Shown here: positions 1 to 8,739 of the stretch, piece by piece | Position numbering within the stretch: position 1 is the first letter of the stretch | Layout: every line of letters starts with the position of its first letter | From: Candidatus Hydrogenedens sp. | GTDB lineage: Bacteria > Hydrogenedentota > Hydrogenedentia > Hydrogenedentales > Hydrogenedentaceae | NCBI GenBank assembly: GCA_035378955.1 | Contig: DAOSUS010000002.1 | Location: 48,231-112,230, forward strand | Direction of reading: 5' to 3' | DNA length: 64,000 nt | Notes under the pieces: model-generated | What the model saw: the letters and a program-made list of their open reading frames with translations, nothing else | Told to the model about the DNA's origin: nothing | Databases searched by the model: none | Made by a program: the position numbers and the translations under genes

Positions 1-1077
1 AGAACTGTCTGGTAAAAAAGACGCATGGGGATGCACTTTAATATTGTTTCCAATTTTACCAGATACAAGTAGCCGCCGTTCTTTTTTCTCCGGTAAAATC
101 AGCCAGATGTTTCTATCGAAATCATCCCCTAATACCCATTTAAAATCATGGCTACCATGGGTATGCCATGCAGGATATTGGGCTAATAAATTCATACTAC
201 CTTTACTTCCCTTTTCTTTATCTGTTTCCGCCACGCCATGAGGCAATTTTTTATGGGCTTCGTCATAGGGCCAGATGGTAAATAAAGCTCGTTCTGTGCC
301 CCACCATACTTCGTGGGTTATCCAGAGTTCATCAGGCTCTACAAAAAAAGGTTCTGCCTTGTGAGTTTTTTCAGACCAGCACCATGTCCGTTGAGGACTA
401 TCTCCTCCGGTTTCCCAGCAAAACATAACCAGGTCTGTATTCCAGAAATTCGGTTGAACATGTCCTATCTTAAACGGGACTTGTGTGCATTCTTCCCATT
501 TACCCTCCGAAATACTCATTCGACGCAGGAGATTTTGTTCTCCCTCTTCTTTGTGTGTGGCGCAGTATAACCATTTCTCATCTGCAGAAATCCCAATTCC
601 GCCTGTCATTGTGCCGAATTCATCGGGATATGTTCCTATTTCTGACTTGCTTCTATCTACCTCTTGTTTGAATATTTTGTTCTCTTTAAAGAAATAAACC
701 CTTTCTGTTTCCCATGATAAAGAAAAGTTGCCCATACCTATTTCCAGCACGGGAGAAATCTTTTTTGTATCTCTTTCTAAACGATGTAATTGTGATTTGC
801 CTTCGGAACGGTCTGAAAGGAAATAAAAATGTTCACAGGATTTTCCCCACATGGGATGAGTTTGATATATCGTTGTATTTTTAGAGGGACCCGTAACAAT
901 TTTATATATCTTTGCTCCGGTTTTTTCATCTTCATACATTTCAAATTCGTCCCAGACATTACGAGATTTTGTTGTAGTCGTCTGGCTTTGTGCATAAGCC
1001 ATACTCGCAACAGGGAACCAAAGGGTAGAGGCAAGGAAACCACGGCGGGTAAATTGTATTTTGCTTGCTTTGGACAT
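1..1077 (-). CDS. Oligogalacturonate lyase-like Tat-exported beta-propeller protein, 3' end off the window
   Basis: The reverse-strand frame is open from an ATG at 1077 to the window edge (359 codons, no stop), so the C-terminus is missing. Residues 9-17 (TRRGFLAST) form a twin-arginine signal followed by a hydrophobic stretch and an Ala-rich cleavage region, which predicts export of a folded protein. The rest has propeller-like repeats with the motif HVQPNFWNTD (about residues 206-215), a WETGG segment and a later HTHGSHDF segment. These resemble the oligogalacturonate lyase family, whose members cleave unsaturated pectin oligomers using His/Gln-rich metal sites. The substrate is inferred; a TolB-like propeller is the alternative. 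It lies downstream of the M42 peptidase on the same strand with a 38-bp gap. Confidence 0.7.
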   Translation of the reverse strand, partial: MSKASKIQFTRRGFLASTLWFPVASMAYAQSQTTTTKSRNVWDEFEMYEDEKTGAKIYKIVTGPSKNTTIYQTHPMWGKSCEHFYFLSDRSEGKSQLHRLERDTKKISPVLEIGMGNFSLSWETERVYFFKENKIFKQEVDRSKSEIGTYPDEFGTMTGGIGISADEKWLYCATHKEEGEQNLLRRMSISEGKWEECTQVPFKIGHVQPNFWNTDLVMFCWETGGDSPQRTWCWSEKTHKAEPFFVEPDELWITHEVWWGTERALFTIWPYDEAHKKLPHGVAETDKEKGSKGSMNLLAQYPAWHTHGSHDFKWVLGDDFDRNIWLILPEKKERRLLVSGKIGNNIKVHPHASFLPDSS

Positions 1078-1115
1078 AAAGACTTCCTATCAATCGTAAA
1101 TGGTGTATATATTGA

Positions 1116-2177
1116 TTATGGAGTGAAATCTATAGAAGGGGTCAAGGAAAGTATCCAATTTTTTATTAATTTTATAGCATTTTCCACATCTGTCAACGAG
1201 ACAATTTCTGCAGGTGTATGCATATAACGGTTGGGGATACCCACAAGTCCTGTGGCAACTCCTTTACGGCTTAATTGTATAGCATTTGCATCGGTTCCAG
1301 TAGCACGGGGCGCCGGCATAAGTTGATAGGGTATTTTCTGGTTTTGGGCTATTTTAATTAAGCCTTCAAGCACTTTTGGATTTATATTCGGTCCTTTATC
1401 AAGGATAGGACCTTTCCCTAATTTAATGTCGGCATATTTGGCTTTGTCAATTCCTGGGTGGTCTGTTGCCCAGCCGACATCAACCGCTATGGCGGTATGC
1501 GGTTCGCATGCAAAAGCACTTGTAACGGCTCCTCTCAAGCCGATTTCTTCTTGAACCGTAGTAACACAATAAACCGCCACTTTTAATTTATTTTTGGGCA
1601 AATTGCGTATGGCTTCAAGACAAACAAAAGCACCAATACGGTCATCTAACCCACGGGCAGAAATCGAGTTGTTTTTAAGTTCACGAATAGGAACATCTAA
1701 AGTAATCGGGTCTGCCACAGATACTATTTTTTCTGCCTCTTTTTTGCTGGTAACACCTATATCAACCCATAATTCATGTAGTTCGGGGGATTTTTCCCGT
1801 TCCTTTTCCGGCGTTAGATGAATAGGTTTCCTGCCAATAACACCGTATACAGCACCTTTTGCTGAGTGTATTGCTACCCTTTGCCCGGGGAGAACAGCAA
1901 TATCAACACCGCCAATGGCTACTACACGAATGAAACCGTTATCATCAATAGAATTGACCATCAGCCCGATTTCATCTACATGTCCACAGAGCATAACACG
2001 CAGAGGAGCATTTTTGTTGATTACATAGAATTGGTTTCCGTGGACATCTTTATAGATTTCATCCGCGTAGCCTGTCATATATTCTTTGCACTTCTCCTGA
2101 ATTTTAACTTCAAAACCTGAAGGGCTTGGAGTAGTGAGTAAATCATAGAGGAAAGATTTTGATGAAGGAGATAACAT
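1116..2177 (-). CDS. M42 family metallopeptidase (FrvX/glutamyl aminopeptidase type)
   Basis: A 353-residue protein of normal M42 length. Visible metal-site residues are H66 and D68 (GHVDEIGLMV), the GLDDRIGAF Asp near 178, the catalytic Glu pair at 210-211 (VQEEIGLRGA), the Asp in AVDVGWATD near 233 and the late His in HTPAEIV. M42 enzymes are cytosolic dodecameric Zn/Co aminopeptidases that trim peptides. Some members are annotated as endoglucanases, but that rests on weak evidence. The frame extends 12 codons further upstream, but ATG 2177 has a correctly placed AAAAGGA and begins at the conserved region, so I use it. It runs in the same direction as the lyase-like gene after it. Confidence 0.9.
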   Translation of the reverse strand: MLSPSSKSFLYDLLTTPSPSGFEVKIQEKCKEYMTGYADEIYKDVHGNQFYVINKNAPLRVMLCGHVDEIGLMVNSIDDNGFIRVVAIGGVDIAVLPGQRVAIHSAKGAVYGVIGRKPIHLTPEKEREKSPELHELWVDIGVTSKKEAEKIVSVADPITLDVPIRELKNNSISARGLDDRIGAFVCLEAIRNLPKNKLKVAVYCVTTVQEEIGLRGAVTSAFACEPHTAIAVDVGWATDHPGIDKAKYADIKLGKGPILDKGPNINPKVLEGLIKIAQNQKIPYQLMPAPRATGTDANAIQLSRKGVATGLVGIPNRYMHTPAEIVSLTDVENAIKLIKNWILSLTPSIDFTP

Positions 2178-2657
2178 GGCGGTAATCCTTTTCTGTTTTT
2201 TATAAATTAACATATAGAAGATAGATAGGACAAATGAAAGAGGTGGAAGCGATTAAGGTTATTGTCTTCAACCTGGATTAATTGTTGACAAATATACAAA
2301 ATAAACAAAATACACTTACCCCTCTTTAATCTCAAACTACCTGCAGACTTTTAATGTTTTATATCTAACAATCTGTTTTTTTAATCACCTCTAATCTAAT
2401 TATACCTGTTATTTCCAAATTTTGCTTAAAAAATTTATACTTTTTAAGTGCAAATAAACCCTTATATTTCATAGATATATACAAATAGACGGATTTTTTG
2501 TTACAAAAATTTAAAAAATTTTAAAATTTTACTTGACAAAACTGGTTAATTCATGTTAAATTTGAATTTGCGTCAAAATTGAATATTATAGATTTGAGAT
2601 TGAGGATATATATAAATCAAGGAAAAGGACTATCTTTTCTATAAGGAGCCGCAACGC
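2178..2657. other. Divergent intergenic region between M42 peptidase and M23 peptidase
   Basis: About 480 bp of very AT-rich DNA between divergent genes. I see no open frame with coding character and no tRNA or structured RNA. The only strong signal is the plus-strand promoter annotated at 2533-2561, followed by about 95 nt of untranslated leader before the GTG start at 2658. Confidence 0.6.
2533..2561 (+). promoter_or_regulatory. Sigma-70-type promoter for the M23 peptidase-bactofilin operon
   Basis: TTGACA at 2533-2538 and TTAAAT at 2556-2561, separated by exactly 17 bp. The -35 box is a perfect consensus and the -10 box is a 4/6 match. It sits in the non-coding region about 100 bp before the GTG start at 2658. 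Confidence 0.6.
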
Positions 2658-3671
2658 GTGAAATCATGGACAATCATCAGGCTTCCGAAAAAGGAAGGTG
2701 AGAAAATCCATATAAGGTTATCACCGAGCGTATTTGGTTTTATTTTACTTCTGATAGCGGTGCTTACCTTCTTTACTTCCTTTTTATATACACGCCAGCA
2801 TATTATTTCGACACATCTGTCGGAATTGAAGCAAATTAATCGCAATCTGGAATATGCCACAGGTAATGGGAATACGAGCCCGACAGTTGCAAATGGCGTT
2901 TCAGAGGAAGAATTGCGTCGTATAGAAAATCAACTTCGTTCCGAGTATGAATCAACAATCGCCGTGATTACATCGCAGTTGAATGAATTGCTGGAAATAG
3001 AGACAAAAGCACGTCAGGCAACGGGTTTAACACCTAAATACAAGACGCCGGCGGTGGATACGACAAGCCGTAAAGAAGGAGGAAAAGGAGGTCCTGTGGG
3101 AAAGCCTATGAATATGGAATTTCAGGCAAGTCGAAATTCTATAAGTGTTCCCACTCTTTTACGCAGTTCCAATCGGCTTTCAGCAGATTTGATATTGCAG
3201 GAGATTGCCTTACGTAAAATAGGGTTGCAGGATTTGCTTAAAGGTGTGGAGGCACAGAATGTTAAGATTGAACGGACGCCGAATAGTTGGCCTATTGCGA
3301 AGCGGATGGGTAAGTTAATGTCGTATTTCGGGTATCGTAGAGACCCGTTTACCAATAGAATAAAACATCATGACGGTCTTGATATTGCAGTGCCCTATGG
3401 CACACAGGTTATATCCGCGGGTAAAGGGACGGTAAGTTTTGCGGGGCGTGAAGGAGACTATGGAAATATGGTTATCATTGACCATGGTGATGGTATACAA
3501 ACGGCGTATGCTCACCTATCCCAGATAAATGTTACCGTAGGTCAAAAAGTTGAGAAAGGACAGGTTATCGGTGCGGTAGGGAGCACAGGTAGAAGTACAG
3601 GTCCTCATTTACATTTTGAAGTCCGAATTGGAAAGCAAGCTGTAAATCCGTTAAAATACTTAAGTAGATAA
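2658..3671 (+). CDS. Membrane-anchored M23 (LytM-type) peptidoglycan endopeptidase
   Basis: A 337-residue protein with a short basic cytoplasmic N-terminus, one transmembrane segment at about 25-45, a Glu/Gln-rich likely coiled coil (55-115), a linker and a C-terminal LytM domain. The Zn-binding signature is intact: H238-x3-D242 (HHDGLD), plus GPHLHFEV near residues 315-322. LytM enzymes cut peptide cross-links in the periplasmic murein. The start is GTG at 2658 with AAGGAG nine bases upstream. The bactofilin gene follows after 65 bp in the same direction. M23 peptidase-bactofilin pairs are a recurrent arrangement in which bactofilin localises the hydrolase for cell-shape control. Confidence 0.92.
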   Translation: MKSWTIIRLPKKEGEKIHIRLSPSVFGFILLLIAVLTFFTSFLYTRQHIISTHLSELKQINRNLEYATGNGNTSPTVANGVSEEELRRIENQLRSEYESTIAVITSQLNELLEIETKARQATGLTPKYKTPAVDTTSRKEGGKGGPVGKPMNMEFQASRNSISVPTLLRSSNRLSADLILQEIALRKIGLQDLLKGVEAQNVKIERTPNSWPIAKRMGKLMSYFGYRRDPFTNRIKHHDGLDIAVPYGTQVISAGKGTVSFAGREGDYGNMVIIDHGDGIQTAYAHLSQINVTVGQKVEKGQVIGAVGSTGRSTGPHLHFEVRIGKQAVNPLKYLSR

Positions 3672-3736
3672 TAATTGTTTGTTTTTAGTAATCAGTCTTT
3701 CAAAAAATCGAGCTAATTAACGAGTAGGAAAGTGTT

Positions 3737-4114
3737 ATGTTAGATGTAAGAAAGAAAGGTCCCGGTGAAATGGATGTAAAAAGTATAATTGGTTCTGGAA
3801 CAGTAGTAAATGGTGATATAACATCGGAAAGCTCTCTCCGAATTGAAGGAGAGGTGATTGGAAAAATCACCAGTAAAGATACTGTTGTAATTCATGATAA
3901 CGGTAAGGTAAAAGCAGAAATTCGGGCACAACAGGTTATCGTAAGTGGTGAGGTTCAGGGAAATATCTTTGCAACGGAACGATTGGAAATTACCGCTTCG
4001 GGTAGAGTTATTGGTGATATTACCGCTCCTCGTGTTAGTATTGCGGAGGGAGTTGTTTTTGAAGGAAAATGCACGATGAAACCTCCTTCAAATCCGGTTC
4101 CTCAGCAAAAATAA
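3737..4114 (+). CDS. Bactofilin (polymer-forming cytoskeletal protein)
   Basis: A 125-residue protein with the compact bactofilin beta-helix signature. A short charged N-terminus is followed by regular hydrophobic/Gly repeats, including GSGTVVNGDIT, RIEGEVIGKI, VIVSGEVQGNIFA and ASGRVIGDI. Bactofilins polymerise without nucleotide into membrane-associated filaments that position cell-wall enzymes. A Pro-rich tail (PPSNPVPQQ) closes the protein, as is typical. It is the second gene of the operon starting with the M23 peptidase, which is its probable partner. Confidence 0.93.
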   Translation: MLDVRKKGPGEMDVKSIIGSGTVVNGDITSESSLRIEGEVIGKITSKDTVVIHDNGKVKAEIRAQQVIVSGEVQGNIFATERLEITASGRVIGDITAPRVSIAEGVVFEGKCTMKPPSNPVPQQK

Positions 4115-4155
4115 AAAAATATATTCGGGTCTGACACATTAGGAAATTCCACACC

Positions 4156-4632
4156 TTAAACAATATCATTTTTTTCTTTTATTTTTTTCAGTTTCCGCCA
4201 GAGTGTATTTCTTCCAATACCTAATCTACGGGCTGCTTCTGAACGGTTAAAGTGACATTCTGCTAAAGTTTTTAGTAGGGTCTCTGTTTCTATTTCTTTT
4301 AAGGATACTATTTTTTTCTCAACTGTATTTTTACCTGCCTCCCATAAACCCAATGCTCGTTCAACCATCATAGGAGCTTCATCGGGTTGAAAAGGCACAA
4401 AAATATATCCATATACTCCCTGTCTCATCAGTTCTACAGCCTGAGGAATTTGTTGAGCCGATGCCAAAATGAGGGTAGGTTGATTTTTCGCATATTTTAA
4501 TGCGAAAGAATAATCATCGGTAATCAATACATCGGCAAAATCGTTTACAATAGCATATCCATGGGCTTCAAGAAGTGTTTTCAGTGTAAACTCATTTATA
4601 GGTTGCTGGATATGTAATTTTATACGAGCCAT
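4156..4632 (-). CDS. Pseudo-receiver regulator with Fis-type helix-turn-helix
   Basis: A 158-residue protein. Residues 1-95 look like a CheY-like receiver fold (ADVLITDD, then LILASAQ, then GVYGYIFVPF), but the acidic phosphoacceptor set is poorly matched and the Lys of the usual KPF motif is Val (VPF), so phosphorylation is doubtful. Residues 115-152 are a Fis/NtrC-type HTH (RSEAARRLGIGRNTLWRKL). There is no AAA+ domain. The longer frame starting at 4758 would run into the divergent MATE gene. ATG 4632 has AAAAGGA upstream and begins the conserved part. It may regulate the divergent exporter gene, which is inferred from position only. Confidence 0.75.
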   Translation of the reverse strand: MARIKLHIQQPINEFTLKTLLEAHGYAIVNDFADVLITDDYSFALKYAKNQPTLILASAQQIPQAVELMRQGVYGYIFVPFQPDEAPMMVERALGLWEAGKNTVEKKIVSLKEIETETLLKTLAECHFNRSEAARRLGIGRNTLWRKLKKIKEKNDIV

Positions 4633-4722
4633 GTAAAACAATCCTTTTACTTTTATTCCTTTTATAAATAGTATAATACATTTCCAAAAGAATTTATATA
4701 GAAGGGAACTATCGGAAAATTT

Positions 4723-6120
4723 ATGCCGCAATCTTTTTATGAAAATAAAGCCAAACACTTACTATGGGTAGAAGCCACTCGTGAAGTGTTCTATATGTCC
4801 TGGCCTATTGTATTGGGTTCCCTTTCCTATACCGTTATGGAATTTTGTGATAAGTGGATGGTCGCTCAATTAGGAACGGTGCCTTTGGCGGCGGTCGGTT
4901 CTGCGGGAATATGGTCATACACGATGAGCACATTATTATTAGGTATTGTGGGTTGCACGGGGACATTTGTAGCACAGTCGTATGGTAAGGAAATATGGAA
5001 GGATTGTTCGCGATATACATGGCAGGGGATTTATCTGGCGTTTTTTTCTATCTTGCTTGCGGGAATATTGTTTCTTTTTTCAGAGATGTTGTTTTCATGG
5101 ATGAAACACAGTCCCGAAGTTACCCAACAGGAAATAACCTACTTCCGTATTCGGTTGTTGGGCTATTTCCCGATGGCTATGGGTTCCGCTTTAGCCTCCT
5201 TTTTTCCCTCTATCAGCAAACCACGAGTGCCTATGTATTCAGCCATTGTAGGGAATGTCTTAAATCTGATATTAAACTATCTTTTAATTTTCGGGAAGTT
5301 TGGTTTTCCACGGATGGAGATAGCCGGAGCCAGTTATGCCACTGTAATTTCACAATGGACGCAAACATTAATTCTATTTTTCCTGTTTCTGATGCCCGGG
5401 CTACATCAGAAATTTGGAACACGAACTTACTACTATTTTGATTTTCAACGGATGAAAGAATTAATAAGAATTGGGATACCTGCGGGATTATCCATGTTTT
5501 TAGATATTTGCAACTGGAGCATATTTACCAGTTTTATTGTAGGTAGGTTTGGGGATGTTTCTCTTGCGTCGCATAATGTAGCCATCAGTTTTATGCATTT
5601 GTGTTTTATGCCTGCGGTTGCGGTGAGTATTGGCATTTCTGCGATTGTTGGACAGTGGTTAGGTCGGCGGGAAGTGCAAATAGCCAAACAAAGGGTTTAT
5701 GTAGCCCTTGCTTTATGTATGGGATATATGGTAAGCATGGGTTTTGTTCTTGCTGTATTTGGAGGGAAACTTATTTACCATATATTCAGCCAAGACCCGG
5801 AGGTCGTTCATTTTGGGCATCGGTTATTAATTTTAGCTGCTTTATTTCAAGCGTTTGATGCCATTAATATTATTTGTTTAGGTGCTTTGCGGGGTGCTGG
5901 AGATACCCGCTGGGTAATGTGGGCGATGGTTATCAATGCTTATTGCCTTTTCCTGCCTCTGGCAATTATTATGGGCTTCGTTTTAGGTTGGGGTGCTTTT
6001 GGTTCCTGGATTGCTGCTACAATTTATATTGCGGTTTTAAGTATGACCCTTATCTATCGCTTTCTTTCTGAAAAGTGGACACAAATCATTATCTTTTCGG
6101 AAGAAGTCCCAACTCAATGA
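4723..6120 (+). CDS. MATE family multidrug/metabolite exporter
   Basis: A 465-residue polytopic membrane protein with about 12 predicted helices in two repeated halves, the normal MATE size. N-terminal residues such as SWPIVLGSLSYTVMEFCDKW and the internal GIPAGLSMFLDICNW match the repeated MATE topology. MATE proteins export cationic drugs or metabolites in exchange for Na+ or H+. The substrate cannot be told from sequence. It is divergently transcribed from the Fis-type regulator, with about 90 bp between the starts. Confidence 0.9.
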   Translation: MPQSFYENKAKHLLWVEATREVFYMSWPIVLGSLSYTVMEFCDKWMVAQLGTVPLAAVGSAGIWSYTMSTLLLGIVGCTGTFVAQSYGKEIWKDCSRYTWQGIYLAFFSILLAGILFLFSEMLFSWMKHSPEVTQQEITYFRIRLLGYFPMAMGSALASFFPSISKPRVPMYSAIVGNVLNLILNYLLIFGKFGFPRMEIAGASYATVISQWTQTLILFFLFLMPGLHQKFGTRTYYYFDFQRMKELIRIGIPAGLSMFLDICNWSIFTSFIVGRFGDVSLASHNVAISFMHLCFMPAVAVSIGISAIVGQWLGRREVQIAKQRVYVALALCMGYMVSMGFVLAVFGGKLIYHIFSQDPEVVHFGHRLLILAALFQAFDAINIICLGALRGAGDTRWVMWAMVINAYCLFLPLAIIMGFVLGWGAFGSWIAATIYIAVLSMTLIYRFLSEKWTQIIIFSEEVPTQ

Positions 6121-6282
6121 AACTGAACAAAGGTAACGCTGTCGAATAAAACGGATATTTAGATTTATTTTTTTACACCAGATATTTTGGTTCTTAAAAA
6201 GGAGGTTAAATGTGGTATTATGAAATTTAATGAGAGTATGAAGTGTTCAGAAAATATAAACCGTTATTAGAAGGAGCAAAAT

Positions 6283-6969
6283 ATGAGTTACAAAATGATG
6301 TTGCCCATGATGTTTGCCATGATTATCCTCGTATCTTTGATGATGATAAACATTAGAGCAGATGAAACCCGTGCTGCGGAGAAAGGTGAATGGATTTCTT
6401 TGTTTGATGGGAAATCATTGCAAGGTTGGGTTCAGTTTCTTCCGGACCCAAATGCAGACCCTGCGAAAACATGGATGGTAAAAGATGGGGTTATTCATTG
6501 CACTGGAAATCCCGCAGGTTATATTCGCACAGATAAAAAATTTGGAAATTATCAATTGCAATTAGAATGGCGTTGGGCAGGTTCTCCGGGCAATAGCGGT
6601 GTTTTGCTTCATGTTCAGGATAAAGACGAAGTGTGGCCAAAATCTATCGAGGCTCAACTCATGCATGAAAATGCAGGAGATTTTTGGGTGATTGGTGGGA
6701 CCGATTTTGAGGAACATAAGAAAAATGCAAGCAAAGAAGATGACCGTCGTGTGCCGAAGCGGGCGGACTGTAGTGAAAAGAAACCCGGTGAATGGAACCA
6801 ATACGATATCTGGTGTGAAGGGGATACCATTCGCGTATTTGTAAATGGTGTTCTGCAAAATGAAGCACATAAATGCACCGTAACAGAAGGTTATATTGGA
6901 TTACAAAGTGAAGGAGCACCTATTGAATTTCGTAATATTAAATTAAGAAAGTTAGAACCCAAAAAGTAA
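6283..6969 (+). CDS. Exported DUF1080 (3-keto-disaccharide hydrolase-type) protein
   Basis: A 228-residue protein with an N-terminal hydrophobic signal (about 1-30) and one DUF1080 jelly-roll domain. The family start WISLFDGKSLQGW is at about 36-48, followed by a GNSGVLLHVQ strand and a C-terminal VNGVLQNEA...GYIGLQSEG...EFRNIKLR. The family is abundant in Planctomycetota, Verrucomicrobiota and Bacteroidota, and includes enzymes that hydrolyse 3-keto-disaccharides. The RBS AGAAGGAG lies seven bases before the ATG. It is a stand-alone gene. A second DUF1080 domain occurs in the fusion at 33120. Confidence 0.88.
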   Translation: MSYKMMLPMMFAMIILVSLMMINIRADETRAAEKGEWISLFDGKSLQGWVQFLPDPNADPAKTWMVKDGVIHCTGNPAGYIRTDKKFGNYQLQLEWRWAGSPGNSGVLLHVQDKDEVWPKSIEAQLMHENAGDFWVIGGTDFEEHKKNASKEDDRRVPKRADCSEKKPGEWNQYDIWCEGDTIRVFVNGVLQNEAHKCTVTEGYIGLQSEGAPIEFRNIKLRKLEPKK

Positions 6970-7171
6970 TTACACAGAACGAGTTTCTATCCATTTCTGT
7001 TTTCTCTGCGATTGAAAAAGGAAAATTACAACTTATTTTTAATAAAGAAGTTATGCAAATTAAAGCAGCAGGAAATAAATTTTTATTAAAAAAAGAGAAA
7101 CGAAATGAGTATTCGATGTAATATACTTAATAGAAATAAAATTTAATAGCAACATATTGGAGTAAAACATA

Positions 7172-8224
7172 ATGAAAGTATTCTTCTTTTTATATCGAAT
7201 ATCCACCTTCCTGTTATTGCTATGTGTTATGACATTTTTAACAGGATGCCCCAAACCCGATTTGCAGGTATCTGCACTATCACATCATTTCGGCGGAGAT
7301 ATGTATACAGGCATTGTAGAAACAGACTGGGAATTTCAAATATGGAACGCCGGTGATAAGAATTCTATCTTGTACTATAAAGTAGAACCTATAAAAAATT
7401 GGATTCTTGTAAATCCGACCTCCGGGAAAATTGCTGCAAATGATGAACCCGTAAAGGTATCCGTTCATATCAACCGTGATAGCACTCAAAAGTCAGTGCC
7501 TTCTTTTGCCACAGGGTATATCAAAGTTTCAGGCGGAGGGAAGGAAAAAGTAATTACAGTAACGACTGTCCCTAACTTCTATACAGAAGTTTTTGGCGGT
7601 CTTTATAATCGACCTTTTGATTTGTCCAATACGACTTTGGTTTTTATTCCAGATGAAGGACTACACTTCTATAAACAAGGTATCAAGAAGAATGTTCAAC
7701 AATTTCCCCAGCAACCTCCTAATATGGGAAACTATGCTCTTTTTGCAGTACAAGACCCGTTCAAAATATCTTTCTCAATAGCACCCATTCCTTTTTATGG
7801 AGTTAAATACACAGATATTTATGTTTCCAGTAAAGGATATATATCCTTTGGTGCAAAAGGGTTGGAACCTATTACAGTGGGCAAACATTTTGCATATCCG
7901 CAAATCTCTCTTTTACCAATAGATGCATTGCTTGCAGAGGAAGGTAGTGGTGTTATTTATAGCTTGCTTCCTCAAAAAATAGTTATTTCATGGATAAATA
8001 TTCCTCTTGCACAAAGTCCAACCATTGGAGAAGATGGTAAACCATTTAAAAATAATATTCAGGTTGAACTGTTCTTTGATGGAAAAATACAGATAACCTA
8101 TCTTAGTATTGACCCGAAACAATTTAATGCCGTTGTTGGTTTATCCTGTGGTGGCGGAGATGGAACAAGCCCACCCGTTCAGGATTTTGTTATCAGTGAT
8201 TTATCCAGTGCTCCGGAAATATAA
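7172..8224 (+). CDS. Predicted lipoprotein with beta-sandwich domain, function unknown
   Basis: A 350-residue protein. The N-terminus has a signal ending in the lipobox LTGC (Cys26), so it should be lipidated and membrane-anchored. Residues about 30-125 resemble an immunoglobulin-like abnormal spindle/SPD-2/Hydin-type domain (phrases such as NPTSGKIAANDEPVKVSVHI). The remainder is beta-rich, with YVSSKGYISFG and VELFFDGKIQITYL, similar to domains of large secreted proteins. I assign no function. It ends at a clear hairpin terminator. Confidence 0.65.
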   Translation: MKVFFFLYRISTFLLLLCVMTFLTGCPKPDLQVSALSHHFGGDMYTGIVETDWEFQIWNAGDKNSILYYKVEPIKNWILVNPTSGKIAANDEPVKVSVHINRDSTQKSVPSFATGYIKVSGGGKEKVITVTTVPNFYTEVFGGLYNRPFDLSNTTLVFIPDEGLHFYKQGIKKNVQQFPQQPPNMGNYALFAVQDPFKISFSIAPIPFYGVKYTDIYVSSKGYISFGAKGLEPITVGKHFAYPQISLLPIDALLAEEGSGVIYSLLPQKIVISWINIPLAQSPTIGEDGKPFKNNIQVELFFDGKIQITYLSIDPKQFNAVVGLSCGGGDGTSPPVQDFVISDLSSAPEI

Positions 8225-8238
8225 TCTTGTTTAGAATA

Positions 8239-8277
8239 AAAATGCTCCTGACTTATCTATTAGGAGCATTTTATTTT
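8239..8277. terminator. Bidirectional intrinsic terminator
   Basis: The 9-bp inverted repeat AATGCTCCT (8241-8249) and AGGAGCATT (8262-8270) has a 12-nt loop, is flanked by A-rich sequence on the left and is followed by TTATTTT. It lies between the convergent ends of the lipoprotein gene and rpsU and can serve both. Confidence 0.8.
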
Positions 8278-8315
8278 CGATTATCTCTTGTGCTTGTATA
8301 AATTGGAAAAATCTT

Positions 8316-8510
8316 CTATTGAACCGTTTCGGATTCCATAATTGAGCGAGATACCGCTTTAATTAATCTTCTACGACGGCGTTCCGAGGGCTTCTCATAA
8401 TGGCGAAGTTCGCGAAGTCTTTGCATAATACCATCTTTATTGCACTTTTTCTTGAAACGCCGCATAGCCTTATCGAAAGACTCTTCCGGCTTAATTCGAA
8501 CCTTTGTCAA
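8316..8510 (-). CDS. rpsU: 30S ribosomal protein bS21
   Basis: A 64-residue basic protein with the bS21 signature: TKVRIKPEESFDKAMRRFKK, then LRELRHYEKPSERRRRR. The annotated frame can begin at TTG 8519, but the Shine-Dalgarno AGGAGG ends at 8521 and would leave no spacing. The in-frame TTG at 8510, nine bases further on, is the better start. bS21 binds the 30S platform near the anti-Shine-Dalgarno region and is exchangeable in several bacteria. It is monocistronic and ends at the shared terminator. Confidence 0.93.
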   Translation of the reverse strand: MTKVRIKPEESFDKAMRRFKKKCNKDGIMQRLRELRHYEKPSERRRRRLIKAVSRSIMESETVQ

Positions 8511-8645
8511 AGAAATCAACCTCCTTTCAATATAAATTTGTAAGTTGAAAAGGATTTTAATTATATAACAAATAGGGACAATGTTTCAAGAGATGTTCCA
8601 TTTTAAATTTTTCTATTATTTGTGTTAGAATATTATTGCAATTCA

Positions 8646-8700
8646 GCGGAGATGGGGTTCTCCTCAAACTGCCGAGCGTGGCTGATGACTCCTACCTAAA
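8646..8700 (+). promoter_or_regulatory. Fluoride riboswitch (crcB motif)
   Basis: The core GGAGATGGGGTTCTCC (8648-8663), followed by AACTGCC, GTGGCTGATG and ACTCCTACC, matches the conserved aptamer of the fluoride riboswitch: GG-stem, GATGG, an A-rich join, then GCTGATGACTCCTACC. A TACC/GGTA pairing just downstream could belong to the expression platform near the ribosome binding site. It lies about 40 nt before the ATG of a cation/proton antiporter, a known target class of this riboswitch. Confidence 0.88.
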
Positions 8701-8739
8701 ACATCCTCGGTATAACTATTTCTACGAAAGGAACATGAC

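Noticed and set aside
829..1227. 132-codon plus-strand frame
   Set aside because: Antisense to the Tat-exported lyase-like gene and the end of the M42 gene, both of which have clear family features.
4995..5441. 148-codon plus-strand frame
   Set aside because: Lies in another frame of the MATE gene and has no RBS or family resemblance.
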